From assembly GCA_039888615.1 (NCBI GenBank), contig JBDQQS010000004.1: 64,000 nucleotides of DNA; one strand, written 5' to 3'. Positions 8,649 through 16,210 of this stretch are shown here, one piece after another (within the stretch, counting starts at the first letter, position 1; each line of letters starts with the position of its first letter). Made by a program: the position numbers and the translations under genes. Source of the DNA: Flavimaribacter sp039888615 (GTDB lineage: Bacteria; Pseudomonadota; Alphaproteobacteria; Rhizobiales; Rhizobiaceae). The notes under the pieces were generated by a model that ran no database searches, had not been told where the DNA came from, and saw nothing but the letters and a program-made list of their open reading frames with translations.

Positions 8649-9200
8649 ATGGAGAATATTTTGGCGCCGCGCGATGTGACGACATTTTGGTTCGACGAAC
8701 TGGAGGAACGAAACTGGTTCGAGAAGAACGAGGAGATCGATCGCGCCATCAGAAAGCGCTTCATGGACACGCACCTGGCGCTTTCCGCGCACGTTCCGCA
8801 GGAATGGCGCGAGACGCCGGAGGCTGCACTTGCCTTGATCATTGTTTTCGACCAGTTTCCTCGCAATATTTTCAGAAACAGCCCGCATGCTTTCGCGACC
8901 GATCCTTTGGCGCTCAGGGAAGCCACGCTGGCAATAGAGAAGGGTTTTGATCTTCAGACGCCTGAAAAACACAGGCTGTTTATTTATATTCCGTTCGAAC
9001 ACTCGGAACGCATCGAGGATCAGAATCGTAGCGTCGCGCTCTTTGAAACCTTGAATGATGAAAATCTGATGAAATATGCGCTGGCGCATCTCGACGTCAT
9101 CGAAAAATTTGGCCGTTTTCCGCACAGAAATGCAATTTTGAGGCGTGTTTCGACACCCGAGGAAGAGGCCTATCTGGCGAAGCCGGGAGCAGGATTCTGA
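8649..9200 (+). CDS. DUF924 family protein
   Basis: A 183-residue soluble helical protein of the DUF924 family, recognised from TFWFDELEERNWFEKNEEID near the N-terminus, the ALALIIVFDQFPRNIFRNSP block in the middle and FIYIPFEHSERIEDQNRSV in the second half. No biochemical function is firmly established for the family. The ATG is preceded by GGGAGG at good spacing. It stands alone: terminator upstream, 250 bp of noncoding DNA downstream. No signal peptide or membrane segment. Confidence 0.9.
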   Translation: MENILAPRDVTTFWFDELEERNWFEKNEEIDRAIRKRFMDTHLALSAHVPQEWRETPEAALALIIVFDQFPRNIFRNSPHAFATDPLALREATLAIEKGFDLQTPEKHRLFIYIPFEHSERIEDQNRSVALFETLNDENLMKYALAHLDVIEKFGRFPHRNAILRRVSTPEEEAYLAKPGAGF

Positions 9201-9312
9201 GCACAATATTCGTGCGTTCAGACGTCGAGAAGACAAACAAAATATGTGTTTTTGAACGGTTTCTCTGAAATTTAATCCAATAAAGCGTATACAATGGTCG
9301 CTGTTGAATTTA

Positions 9313-9388
9313 TTGACATTGCTTATAGCAAGTAGTTGATAACCAGTTTTACAACTTTCTGTCGGTGAGGAGGCCTGTTTCAAACAGG
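9313..9388 (+). promoter_or_regulatory. Promoter candidate and 15-bp palindrome before the HAD-UbiA operon
   Basis: TTGACA (9313-9318) and TTGATA (9336-9341) have a 17-bp spacer and form a plausible sigma-70 promoter about 110 bp before the HAD-UbiA start. Downstream, CCTGTTT (9374-9380) and AAACAGG (9382-9388) make a perfect palindrome around a single C. At roughly +25 to +40 it could be an operator or a small 5'-UTR hairpin. No regulator is identifiable. Confidence 0.4.
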
Positions 9389-9453
9389 TTTATCTACGGT
9401 TAGTAGATGGCGTGCCACAATCGAGGCGTGTTTGAAGCTGTTTGGTTTTAAGA

Positions 9454-10902
9454 ATGACTGTCGTGTCTGAAATTTCCCAGGACAAGCCGCTCTGTGTTGA
9501 TCTCGATGGAACACTCGTCGCGACCGATACGCTGTGGGAAAGTCTGTTGCGGCTGTTGCTCCGCAATCCATTCATGATCTTCAGCGTCATTCGTTGGGTG
9601 TTGAACGGAAAGGCTACGCTGAAATGCGAGGTCAGCAAGCGTGAAAAAACCGATCCGGCGCAGTGGCCATTTCGGCCGGAAATCCTCGATTGGCTAAAAG
9701 CGGAGAAATCCAGGGGACGCCATATCCTTCTCGTGACCGGCGCTCCGGGGGAGGTGGCCAATGGTATCGCGGATCATCTCGGCATGTTCGATGGCGTATT
9801 TCATACGAATAAAGCGATCAATCTCACGTCGCTGCGCAAACGCGATCTTCTGGTCGAGCATTTTGGCGAGAAGGGCTTCGATTATCTTGGCGACAGTAAC
9901 GATGACATCCCGGTTTTCGACGCGGCCCACAACGTCTATCTCGTGCGCCCCCACGGCTCGGTTGGCCTGTGGCTCAAGAACAATTCGCAGGCGGAAGTTC
10001 TCGTAGAATATGGCAATGCGTTCCGCACTTCGCTGAAAGCCATGCGGGTTCATCAATGGTTGAAGAACACGCTGCTTTTCGTTCCGATTGTTCTCCAGCA
10101 CGAATATTTTGAGCTTCTCTATGCGCTGGACGGTATTATCGGTTTCTTCTCTTTCAGTTTCGCGGCGAGCAGCGTTTATATCCTTAATGATCTCGCCGAT
10201 CTGAGGAATGACCGGCGTCACAGTACAAAGCGTTTTCGCCCCATCGCGAGTGGCCAGCTCGACATACCAACCGCCATCATGCTCGCCGGCGGCCTGCTTG
10301 TCGCATCTTTGGCTTTGGGCTTGCTCCTGCCGCCGGTTTTTTTGTTGGTGCTCGCCGCCTATCTGGGAGCCACGACCGTCTACTCCTTCTTTCTCAAGAA
10401 GAAACTGCTCGTGGATGTGTTCACCTTGGCCGGTCTGTTCACGCTGCGGATCATCGCCGGCGCGGCGGCCGTCGGGGCAAGCCTCTCGTTCTGGCTGCTG
10501 GCTTTCTCAATATTCTTCTTCCTGTCCCTTGCCCTCGTCAAACGCTATGTCGAACTTCAGGAACTTGATTCATCGGAGGGATCGAAAAAAGTCGGTCGCG
10601 GATATTACGCCGTTGATTTCGAGATGATCGGACAGGCCGGGATTTCCTCTGCCTTTGCAGCGGCCCTCGTCCTGGCTCTCTATATCCACAGTGAAGAGAC
10701 CCGGGAAATTTATCAGTCGCCCCTTTTCCTATGGCCACTGTGCCCGCTGATCCTCTACATGCTGCTCAGAATATGGATGCTGGCGCGCAGGGAACAGATG
10801 CATGACGATCCCGTGGTCTTCATCATTCGCGACTGGCGCAGCCAACTCGTCACCGCAACCGGGGCTCTGCTGATGGCGTTGGCGGTCGCCTTTCCCACAT
10901 GA
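9454..10902 (+). CDS. HAD phosphatase-UbiA prenyltransferase fusion (polyprenyl-phosphate phosphoribosyltransferase-like)
   Basis: About 482 residues with two domains. Residues ~1-190 are a HAD hydrolase: nucleophile motif VDLDGTLVATDT, a threonine motif in LLVTGAPGEV and the acidic GDSNDDIPVF motif, all intact. Residues ~200-480 are a polytopic UbiA domain with RVHQWLKNTLLFVPI and YILNDLADLRNDRRHSTKRFRPIASG, giving the Asp-rich NDxxDxxxD site. The closest established relatives of the UbiA part are decaprenyl-phosphate phosphoribosyltransferase (Rv3806c) and NoeC-type proteins, which put phosphoribose on a polyprenyl phosphate. The fused HAD could remove the 5-phosphate afterwards (inference). 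The ATG at 9454 lacks a strong ribosome site. It overlaps the oxidase gene by 4 bp. Confidence 0.85.
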   Translation: MTVVSEISQDKPLCVDLDGTLVATDTLWESLLRLLLRNPFMIFSVIRWVLNGKATLKCEVSKREKTDPAQWPFRPEILDWLKAEKSRGRHILLVTGAPGEVANGIADHLGMFDGVFHTNKAINLTSLRKRDLLVEHFGEKGFDYLGDSNDDIPVFDAAHNVYLVRPHGSVGLWLKNNSQAEVLVEYGNAFRTSLKAMRVHQWLKNTLLFVPIVLQHEYFELLYALDGIIGFFSFSFAASSVYILNDLADLRNDRRHSTKRFRPIASGQLDIPTAIMLAGGLLVASLALGLLLPPVFLLVLAAYLGATTVYSFFLKKKLLVDVFTLAGLFTLRIIAGAAAVGASLSFWLLAFSIFFFLSLALVKRYVELQELDSSEGSKKVGRGYYAVDFEMIGQAGISSAFAAALVLALYIHSEETREIYQSPLFLWPLCPLILYMLLRIWMLARREQMHDDPVVFIIRDWRSQLVTATGALLMALAVAFPT

Positions 10903-12215
10903 GCTATGAAAGCTGGGGCCGGCTGCGGCTCCGGGACCGTAGCGGCGTCGACGCTGCTTCCATTAGTGTAATCGACGGCGGGATCCCCGGTGGTTTTCTT
11001 CCATTCGGCAACGGCCGCTCTTATGGCGACAGCTGCCATAATGACGCAGGGACACTTGTCGATTGTCGTAGTCTCGATCGGATAATCGAATTCGACCCTG
11101 AGACAGGCGATCTGCATTGCCAGGCCGGCGTCCTACTGTCCGATATCCTTGCCTACGCCATTCCGCGCGGATTCTTTCCGCCAGTGACGCCAGGAACGCA
11201 ATATGTGACTGTCGGCGGCGCTATCGCCAATGACGTGCATGGCAAAAACCATCATCGACGCGGCGTCTTTGGAAACTGGTTGCAATCCTTCCGATTGATG
11301 CGCAGCGATCTCGGGACGATACAGTGCGACAGGCGGCAAAACAGCGAGCTCTTCGCAGCGACGATAGGCGGGATGGGTCTGACGGGTTTGATTACGGACG
11401 CCGTCATTCGCCTGGTTCGGACGCCCGGGTCGGATATCCTTCAACATACGTTGCGATTTTCATCCATCGACGGCTATTTCGACGCTTTCGAGAGCTTCGA
11501 TCGCAACCATGAATACGCCGTCGCCTGGATTGACCAGTCAGCGCGAGGCGGCGACTTTGGCCGCGGCCTGCTTCTGGGTGGGGATCATGCGCAAGGCAAA
11601 GAACAGGCCGCCCCGCCCCGCAGTCATGCACGGCTTTCCGTACCGTTCACACCTCCGATCAGCCTTGTGAACTCGATGAGTATGCGCGTCTTCAACGCAT
11701 TGTATTTCCGCAAGGAAAATGCCGGGTCGAGCGTTCGGGAAGTCCCCTGGCGGAGTTATTTCTACCCGCTTGATGCGCTGGGTCACTGGAACCGGCTCTA
11801 CGGACCACGGGGGCTTCACCAGCACCAGAGCGTTTATCCGGAAATCACTGGCAGGCAGACAACAATCAGGCTGCTGGAATGCGCTCAAGCGCATGGTCAC
11901 GCTTCATTCCTGACTGTTCTCAAGCGGTTTGGCAGCGAAAAATCACCGGGTCTTTTATCGTTTCCGCGACCGGGTTTTACGCTGACGCTCGATTTCGCTA
12001 ATCGGGGCAAGCCGACAGAGACATTGCTGGACGCGCTTGATCGTATCGTCATGGAGGCCGGCGGGGCGGTCAATCCCTACAAGGACGGGCGCATGCCGGC
12101 GGACGTATTCGCCGGATCCTTCCCGAATTGGCGCGACCTCGAAAACGTCAGGGATCCAGCCCTGATGTCGGATTTCTGGAGACGGACCGCCATGACATTG
12201 GAGAAGCAGAACTGA
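10899..12215 (+). CDS. DprE1-like FAD-dependent oxidase (polyprenyl-phosphoryl ribose 2'-oxidase family)
   Basis: A 438-residue flavoprotein of the VAO/FAD-binding-4 family. The FAD region reads LPFGNGRSYGDSCHNDAG and GTQYVTVGGAIANDVHGKNH, matching the DprE1 pattern including the H-G-K-N-H stretch. The C-terminal NPYKDGRMPADVFAGSFP keeps the lysine that serves the active site in mycobacterial DprE1. DprE1 oxidises the 2'-hydroxyl of polyprenyl-phosphoryl ribose to a ketone. Start and stop of the two genes overlap as ATGA, so it is translationally coupled to the HAD-UbiA enzyme that would make its substrate. The usual partner reductase DprE2 (an SDR) is not encoded anywhere nearby. Confidence 0.85.
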   Translation: MSYESWGRLRLRDRSGVDAASISVIDGGIPGGFLPFGNGRSYGDSCHNDAGTLVDCRSLDRIIEFDPETGDLHCQAGVLLSDILAYAIPRGFFPPVTPGTQYVTVGGAIANDVHGKNHHRRGVFGNWLQSFRLMRSDLGTIQCDRRQNSELFAATIGGMGLTGLITDAVIRLVRTPGSDILQHTLRFSSIDGYFDAFESFDRNHEYAVAWIDQSARGGDFGRGLLLGGDHAQGKEQAAPPRSHARLSVPFTPPISLVNSMSMRVFNALYFRKENAGSSVREVPWRSYFYPLDALGHWNRLYGPRGLHQHQSVYPEITGRQTTIRLLECAQAHGHASFLTVLKRFGSEKSPGLLSFPRPGFTLTLDFANRGKPTETLLDALDRIVMEAGGAVNPYKDGRMPADVFAGSFPNWRDLENVRDPALMSDFWRRTAMTLEKQN

Positions 12216-12328
12216 CCGAACGATCGCAGCAATGACACGGCCATTCGCAAACGCAAACAAGCGTTAACCCTCTTGCTTCACCGATTCTACTTGTATTTGT
12301 GGCAGGAAATCAGAAACGGGACTTCGTT

Positions 12329-12757
12329 ATGAACTACATACCATTTATCCTATTCACCGTTCTGACCAATGCGGGCGCACAATTGCTGCTCAAACAAGGC
12401 GCCAATTCATTGGGCGAACTGGATATATTCGCCGGAAATCCGGTTGTCAGAATTCTGCAGATCGCCTTCAATCCCTGGGTGTTCTTTGCGCTCGTCTCGT
12501 TTGTCGTCTCCATGGCGACGCATATCTACGTCCTTACCAAGGTGGAGTTGTCATTCGCCTATCCGTTTTTGAGCCTCGCCTATGTCATCGTGGTGCTGTT
12601 CGCCTTCTTCGTGTTTCACGAAACTCTGGGCGGTTGGCGGATTGCCGGCATCACCCTGATCTGTGTGGGCACTATTCTTGTGGCTCAGTCAGGCCGCGAA
12701 GTGTCGGCGACGGTCATTCCGCAACACGATGTTGGCGACGACAGCCACGTTGATTGA
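12329..12757 (+). CDS. Small EamA/SMR-type membrane protein, probable lipid-linked sugar flippase subunit
   Basis: A 142-residue protein with four hydrophobic helices, resembling ArnE and the EamA/small multidrug resistance fold. Visible motifs are FTVLTNAGAQLLLKQGANSL, VLTKVELSFAYPFLSLAYV and a last helix with GITLICVGTILVAQSG, which match the undecaprenyl-phosphate-aminoarabinose flippase subunits. After the last helix comes a short polar tail. Sitting between the DprE1-like oxidase and an aminotransferase, it probably moves a polyprenyl-phosphate-linked pentose across the inner membrane. A GTG 10 codons upstream is an alternative start. A general drug/metabolite transporter role cannot be excluded. 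Confidence 0.75.
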   Translation: MNYIPFILFTVLTNAGAQLLLKQGANSLGELDIFAGNPVVRILQIAFNPWVFFALVSFVVSMATHIYVLTKVELSFAYPFLSLAYVIVVLFAFFVFHETLGGWRIAGITLICVGTILVAQSGREVSATVIPQHDVGDDSHVD

Positions 12758-12805
12758 TGCCGTGACCATCCGGACGCGTCACGAAATATCTGGAGCGATC
12801 GAACC

Positions 12806-14215
12806 ATGAGTGTCAGAACAACCAAACCTTCTCTTCTGGGCGTCGAAGACGCCAAGGCGCTGGGCATTGAACAAATGATCACGCTTTTCCGGGATCATCT
12901 CAATCCCGGACAGTTGCATTTCATGAAGCTGCTCGGATTCAACAAGATAAAGATCGAGACGGCGGAGGGCATGTACTACATCGATCAGAACGGCCGAAAA
13001 ATCCTCGATTTCTTTGGCGGATTCGGTTCGCTCGCGCTTGGGCACAATCACCCACGAGTGCTCGAAGCCCGTAAGCGCTTCCAGGATGAAAAGCGCCACG
13101 AAATAGCCATCGCTTTCATATCGCAATATGCTGCGGCGCTCGCAAAGAACCTTGCCGAGATTTCGCCCGGCAGCCTGGACATGGTCTTTCTGGGCTCCAG
13201 CGGTTCGGAAGCCATGGAGGCCGCCGTCAAGTTGGCCGAACGCGCCGCAGGACCGGGACGACACAAGGTGGTCTATGCAGAGAACTCATTCCATGGCAAA
13301 ACGAAGGGCGTGCTTTCTCTGACAGACTCACCGCTCTATCGCGGGCAGTTCCGTCTGGTCGAAAACACCATCCGCGTGCCTTTTGGCGATATCGATTCCA
13401 TCAGAAGCGCCTTCGAAGCCGATCCGCAGATCGGTGTAATTGTTCTTGAAACGGTTCAGGGTGGCGGCGGCATTGTCGGAGCGGAGCCGGCTTTCTGGCA
13501 GGAACTGCGACGGCTGTGCGACAAGCATGGCGTTCTGTGGGTCGCCGACGAGGTTCAGTGCGGCGTCGGACGCACGGGTCGCTTCTATGCCTTCGAACAC
13601 GCCGGCGTCGTGCCTGACGTGACGGCGCTTGCAAAATCACTTGGCGCCGGCAAGACCGCAATGGGCGCGATGATCGCCCGGCGCGACGTCTATATGAAAG
13701 CCTATGGAAAGCCCGGCACCGCGCTAATCCATGGTCCCGCCACTTTCGGCGGTATTGGCGAAGCGTGCATTACAGCGATCGAAGGCCTCAACGTTCTGTA
13801 TGACGAGGGGCTGATAGACAATTCCGCCGAACAGGGCGCTTATCTCCTTTCCGAACTGCAGCGCCTGCAAGGCAAGTATCCGAAAATCATCAAGGACGTT
13901 CGCGGTCAGGGGTTGATGGTGGGGCTCGAGTTTCAGGACTTCAGCCAGACGCTGCCGGTTGTTTTGCGCCCCGTGGTCTCTGTACTGGACGAGAAACTGA
14001 AAGGATCGCTATCCGGCTTCGTCGGCGCGCTCCTGTTGCGTGATTATGACGTACTTGTCGCCTTCACCGAATACAATCGCAATGTCATCCGTCTTGAACC
14101 GCCTCTGATTTGCGGGAAGGAACATGTAGACACCTTCGTTTCAGCGCTCGACTCGCTGCTTGGACGCGGCATCATTGCTATCGTGCGCGATTTCGTCGCG
14201 AGCCAGGTCAAGTAA
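12806..14215 (+). CDS. Class III PLP-dependent aminotransferase
   Basis: A 469-residue fold-type I aminotransferase of class III. Motifs: FLGSSGSEAMEAAVKLAERA (cofactor phosphate site), VLWVADEVQCGVGRTGRFYA (the PLP-nitrogen aspartate) and VTALAKSLGAGKTAMGAMIA holding the Schiff-base lysine. The C-terminal domain ends with NVIRLEPPLICGKEHVDTFV. Family members act on omega-amines, semialdehydes or, in aminoglycoside pathways, oxidised sugars. Nothing in the sequence fixes the substrate. It lies 48 bp after the flippase gene on the same strand, so it may act on the product of the DprE1-like oxidase (inference). A polyamine or diaminobutyrate role is the ordinary alternative. Confidence 0.85.
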   Translation: MSVRTTKPSLLGVEDAKALGIEQMITLFRDHLNPGQLHFMKLLGFNKIKIETAEGMYYIDQNGRKILDFFGGFGSLALGHNHPRVLEARKRFQDEKRHEIAIAFISQYAAALAKNLAEISPGSLDMVFLGSSGSEAMEAAVKLAERAAGPGRHKVVYAENSFHGKTKGVLSLTDSPLYRGQFRLVENTIRVPFGDIDSIRSAFEADPQIGVIVLETVQGGGGIVGAEPAFWQELRRLCDKHGVLWVADEVQCGVGRTGRFYAFEHAGVVPDVTALAKSLGAGKTAMGAMIARRDVYMKAYGKPGTALIHGPATFGGIGEACITAIEGLNVLYDEGLIDNSAEQGAYLLSELQRLQGKYPKIIKDVRGQGLMVGLEFQDFSQTLPVVLRPVVSVLDEKLKGSLSGFVGALLLRDYDVLVAFTEYNRNVIRLEPPLICGKEHVDTFVSALDSLLGRGIIAIVRDFVASQVK

Positions 14216-14244
14216 CGCCGCGCGCCTTGAGCGGCGGGCAGGGC

Positions 14245-15993
14245 CTATTGTGCCGGCACATCCGTTTCGAGAATATAGGCATCGAAACATGCCGTGAGTT
14301 CTATTTTTCGGTGCTTGTCCAGCGCCGGGCGATAGATTTCCTCCAGAAGCAGGATCGCCGGAGTCACCGGGCATTTTGGTGAGAGTATGAGGTCTGTGTC
14401 CCGGACCGCCTGTGTGGTGCTTGCGTCAAGCGGCGGGATAGCCCGGAAGGGATCGGCGCCGATGGCGACGTGTTCAGGCGCTTTACGGTTCATCACAAAG
14501 GGCACGATGTTGGTGAAATCAAGTGTGAATATCGTGTCGAAAGTGACATCGTTCTCCTGCTCGTAAGCTTGGATGGCGTCGATGAGTTCGTCGTGCATCA
14601 TCAGCCACATTGCCTGGAAACCGGGTTCCGAATAGAGAAGGAAGGACGTCATTTCTCCCTCCTCGGACAGTCGCCGGGTCACCGGAACGTTTTCCTCATA
14701 GTGTTTTTTCATTCTCTCGGCGCGTTCGTATGACACGTCTTTTACGATGACCTGGCCGATCGTGCCGAGATTGCGGTTTTCGAGGGCATAGTTGTCACCC
14801 ATGAGGGAAACAGCCGTCGTTCGGATAGCCTTGTGGAGCACGCCGCCGATAATCGGAACGCACATAAAGGCGATCAGAAGTACAAGTACAGTGGTGGAGG
14901 CGTGCTGCCGGCGCCGGTTGTTGAGCCAGATCTTGAGCACGCCGGGAAGAACGATAATGAATGCATGGCTTCCGGTGTTCTGGGTCTCGAAGAACAGACC
15001 TGCAAAGAGCAGGACGCCCAGCCAAAGCCAGTCACGATGAATGGCGAAGGCTGAATCGTCGATCGTCGAACCGGTCATCCGCGTGACGAACCGCCCCGCG
15101 CCATCCTTCATATCGCTTATAATCAGATAGAGTCCGAGTAGGCCGCTGGCGAAGACGACGCCGGTGAAGAGCGAAGTCGCGGTAAGAAAACGGGGAAGGA
15201 GGACGCCTTCGTTCCGCGTGGTCAGCGCCAGAATATCCTGAATGTAGTATCCGATCGTTCCGTCATAAAGCTGCCAGGCTTCAAGGAACGCCAGAAACAT
15301 GACGGCAGTCATGATCGCCGTGCGCACTCTGATCAGGCCGCATGCGAAGGCAAAAGCGAGAACCAGGCCGCCGCTGATAAAGCCCGTAATTTTTGTCAGA
15401 AACAGCGCAAGAGTCAGTATAATGAAGAGGGCAAGACGGATCGATCTGTTGTCGACGAAGAGAACCACAGTCGTCAGGAGATACATCAAAAGCGCGCTCT
15501 GACGATTATAAATGCCGAAACCCTCAACACCCGGATAGGGGTAGAATCCGACGACATTGAAAGGCAGCGCTGCGAAAATCAAGAAACCGGCCAGCAGCGA
15601 CCAAGCAACTGCGCGTGAGCGTGGTCCGATGTCTAAAAGGATCAGCGACATCACAGGAGCGGCGATGACGAGAATGCACCAGTCTGCGAGAAGCAGTGGA
15701 TTGCCTTTTGGAAAAAGCCACTCGAACAGAGCGAAGAGATAGTAGCCGAGCGGCCCGACCGGCGCGAAAAAGTCCACAATCGGCGTTTGCCCCTGAGCGA
15801 TGCGTCCCGCAGCGTCAAGATAGATAAATGTGTCCCAGTACATGGGACCGATCATCAGGGCGACCGGGTAGCTGAGCATCGCCGCCAACAGGCACAGAAA
15901 TATCACAAGCCACAATTGCGGGCTGGTCAGTACTGATGAAAACAAGCCGCTTTTGGCTGTCCCGGATCCTGGTGATTCCAACATGTTGTCCAT
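14245..15993 (-). CDS. Polytopic membrane protein, probable GT-C glycosyltransferase
   Basis: About 582 residues with some ten or more predicted membrane helices in the first 400 and a periplasmic-type C-terminal domain of about 180 residues. The first long loop reads MYWDTFIYLDAAGRIAQGQT then PIVDFFAPVGPLGYYL, the acidic loop pattern of GT-C transferases that use polyprenyl-phosphate sugars on the periplasmic face. No closer family is recognised. It converges on the polyprenyl-phosphate pentose operon with a 29-bp gap, so it is a natural candidate for the final sugar transferase. ATG codons at 15993 and 15984 are both possible; a TTG at 16041 is less likely. Confidence 0.6.
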   Translation of the reverse strand: MDNMLESPGSGTAKSGLFSSVLTSPQLWLVIFLCLLAAMLSYPVALMIGPMYWDTFIYLDAAGRIAQGQTPIVDFFAPVGPLGYYLFALFEWLFPKGNPLLLADWCILVIAAPVMSLILLDIGPRSRAVAWSLLAGFLIFAALPFNVVGFYPYPGVEGFGIYNRQSALLMYLLTTVVLFVDNRSIRLALFIILTLALFLTKITGFISGGLVLAFAFACGLIRVRTAIMTAVMFLAFLEAWQLYDGTIGYYIQDILALTTRNEGVLLPRFLTATSLFTGVVFASGLLGLYLIISDMKDGAGRFVTRMTGSTIDDSAFAIHRDWLWLGVLLFAGLFFETQNTGSHAFIIVLPGVLKIWLNNRRRQHASTTVLVLLIAFMCVPIIGGVLHKAIRTTAVSLMGDNYALENRNLGTIGQVIVKDVSYERAERMKKHYEENVPVTRRLSEEGEMTSFLLYSEPGFQAMWLMMHDELIDAIQAYEQENDVTFDTIFTLDFTNIVPFVMNRKAPEHVAIGADPFRAIPPLDASTTQAVRDTDLILSPKCPVTPAILLLEEIYRPALDKHRKIELTACFDAYILETDVPAQ

Positions 15994-16092
15994 CAAACTT
16001 TGAAATGCAATTCGCGCGAGTAAATAGCAGGGCTTCACCAAGCAAAGGTAAACTGCGGCGCAGATCCCGCAACTTTCATGCGCCTGTCTACC

Positions 16093-16122
16093 GCAGGTCG
16101 CCGGCCGTTTTTTGCATGTCGC
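16093..16122 (+). promoter_or_regulatory. Direct repeat with 21-bp spacing upstream of the dimethylglycine dehydrogenase-like gene
   Basis: GCAGGTCGC (16093-16101) and GCATGTCGC (16114-16122) match at eight of nine positions and their starts are 21 bp apart, two helical turns. AraC-family regulators characteristically bind such direct repeats. A GlxA/AraC-type regulator is encoded on the far side of the same gene. Interleaved inverted elements GCCTGT/ACAGGC and TACCGC/GCGGTA surround the repeat. Confidence 0.4.
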
Positions 16123-16210
16123 AAACAGGCGGTAGCACAGTTGTGCTCGGCGGCATAGTTGATCCGTAATCTAACAAACCGGCCCGAGTGGCCCCTGGAA
16201 GGGCGTGGAC

